Shown in pieces: positions 62,855 to 64,000 of a DNA stretch of 64,000 nucleotides. The notes below the pieces were generated by a model. It had not been told where the DNA came from, searched no databases, and worked only from the letters and a program-made list of their open reading frames with translations. Position 1 is the stretch's first letter; each line of letters starts with the position of its first letter. The stretch comes from Warburgia ugandensis (taxonomy: Eukaryota > Streptophyta > Magnoliopsida > Canellales > Canellaceae). Location of the stretch: assembly GCA_035236585.1 (NCBI GenBank), contig CP141126.1:68239414-68303413 (forward strand). Reading direction: 5' to 3'. Both the position numbers and the translations under genes were made by a program.

Positions 62855-64000
62855 AGTTTTGGTGCCAATGTTGGGGACTAACAATAGAGTTTTAATTAGA
62901 ATCCAGGGTAATTCACTTTACCACTAGTTGTAAATAGGATTGCACACATTAGATTTCATATTTTGCATTTTTTCCAATACTTGCAATTTTTGGTAATTCA
63001 CTATTATTTTTATTTTTGCAGGAACTTGGAGAAGGACTTGAAGGAGATTTTAGGATAGATCACATATTTTTTATTTTGAGTGAGTTGTAGTGTGATCGTG
63101 CTAGTATTTTTTTAATCACTATTCATTCAAATAAAAGGATTGTAATAAAATAGGTCAAGGGTGGGTCATCTTAACCTGGAAGAGGAGTTGGTATGTACAT
63201 GGAGCCACCCTTGTATTAGAAGACTAACAGGGACCCCACCATGAGCTTTTATAAAATCCTTACATTTCCTAGTATAGGTTGTGCATAATAACATTTTGGG
63301 TGGTAGTTAATTCCATATAGTGAGCATTGATTAATTGTTGCATTCTAGGGTTTTTCTTTAGATTTATTACTTCTCTTGCATTATTGGGCACATTTACAGT
63401 TTTAAGATGAATATATGTTGATCGAACTATTGTGGGAATGCTTAATTGATTAGTAACGACACTCACCCCTTCAAGATCAATGGTGGATTTCATCACCATC
63501 CCTTGGTTCACCTAGGTTAAACATCACTTGATGCAACCAATCTTTCCATAACAATTGAAAATCAATTTAGAAGATACCTACAGATGCCCATGAGCTCATA
63601 GGACCCTCTTGGAAGGAGGCAAATTATTGTAACTCTAGTAGCCCCTACATGATCAGTTGCTTTGGTATTTAAATGATTAGCTCTACCAACACACTCGATG
63701 ACTTAGATCACCTATGATTGACTGAGGAGGTGTGAAGTAGTTGATAAAAGATAGGATCCAATTGGTAAGTAGTAAGGTAAGTCTAAAAGAGAGTACTTGG
63801 GTGAGAAAAAATCTAAAAGCGTCTTCCTGTGCAGAAAAACAAGAAAAAGAAATTTCAACTTGTTTTTCCTTAGGCATAGATATATTGGGTGTGCCTTGTT
63901 GTTGTGAACCATTTACAAATAGAGGACAGTAATTAGTTTAGGATTACTATAGTTTAGGTAAAAAAAAAAAAAAAGAATTACTTTTTCATTATATACAACA
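62855..64000 (+). mobile_element. 5' leader of element I, running off the window
   Basis: Aligns with the leaders at 20339-21530 and 34712-36080: 'gtgagttgtagtgtgatcgtgctagta', then 'ggattgtaataaaataggtcaaggg', 'agctcataggaccctcttgga' and 'ggatccaattggtaagtagtaag'. Gag should start shortly beyond the right edge. No coding frame is evident inside the window. Confidence 0.65.
62857..62880 (+). other. Primer-binding site of element I (Asp-tRNA type)
   Basis: The sequence reads ttttggtgccaatgttgggg, then acta, the usual position for TTTTGGCGCCGTTGCCGGGGA. Changes are mostly C to T and G to A. The spacing (ag) from the LTR end equals that in elements D-E and F, which ties the H LTR family to the Athila-like group. 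Confidence 0.7.

Overview
This window looks like repeat-dense, AT-rich nuclear DNA of a land plant, most likely an angiosperm. I cannot name the species. No host gene is supportable: the longest open frame is about 118 codons, and every recognisable coding trace is decayed Ty3/Gypsy retrotransposon protein. Two lineages are present. One is a chromovirus (Tekay/Del-like), recognised by an initiator-Met tRNA primer site, a polypurine tract followed by TGTAAT.., and minus-strand gag/PR/RT remnants. The other is an Athila-like group, with Asp-tRNA-type primer sites (degenerate TTTTTGGCGCC..GGGGA), LTRs starting TGATAAGTGTTCAATTTT or similar, and Athila-type gag, RNase H and integrase. Boundaries given as exact rest on LTR termini, primer sites, polypurine tracts or target-site duplications. 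Other boundaries are alignments made by eye.

Layout. 1-15417: three direct copies of a very large (4.2 kb) chromovirus LTR (A truncated by the window, B complete, C missing its last part), separated by two short coding-dead internal regions, all minus strand: LTR-int-LTR-int-LTR. 15418-16209: Athila-like LTR fragment (L) that the array appears to have entered. 16210-18689: an older chromovirus LTR (M) plus a piece of its internal region. 18690-27681: an Athila-like, non-autonomous element (LTR D, internal, LTR E), plus strand. 27693-31455: minus-strand chromovirus N with LTR and gag-PR-RT pseudogenes. 31456-31998: inverted fragment of the 'H' LTR family. 31999-36780: Athila-like element F (LTR, PBS, leader, gag). 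36780-42591: minus-strand Athila-like element G (3' LTR, 3' UTR, integrase, RNase H, RT end). 42592-44207: a 1.6 kb near-palindrome with 783-bp arms and a 50-bp loop. 44208-62854: a head-to-tail run of H-family LTRs (H1, H2, H3, H4, I) with almost no internal sequence between them. It is interrupted by two nested solo LTRs (J and K, each with a recognisable 5-bp target duplication) and by an opposite-sense chromovirus LTR (O). 62855-64000: primer site and leader of the element whose 5' LTR is I.

Nothing here acts as a functional gene set. The sequence records successive insertion, LTR-LTR recombination, deletion and methylation-type decay. The most unusual structures are the tandem H-LTR array, the foldback at 42.6-44.2 kb (a possible hairpin-RNA source) and the triple-LTR chromovirus array with GC-rich, microsatellite-bearing LTR cores. 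There are no rRNA or tRNA genes, CRISPR arrays or bacterial features.
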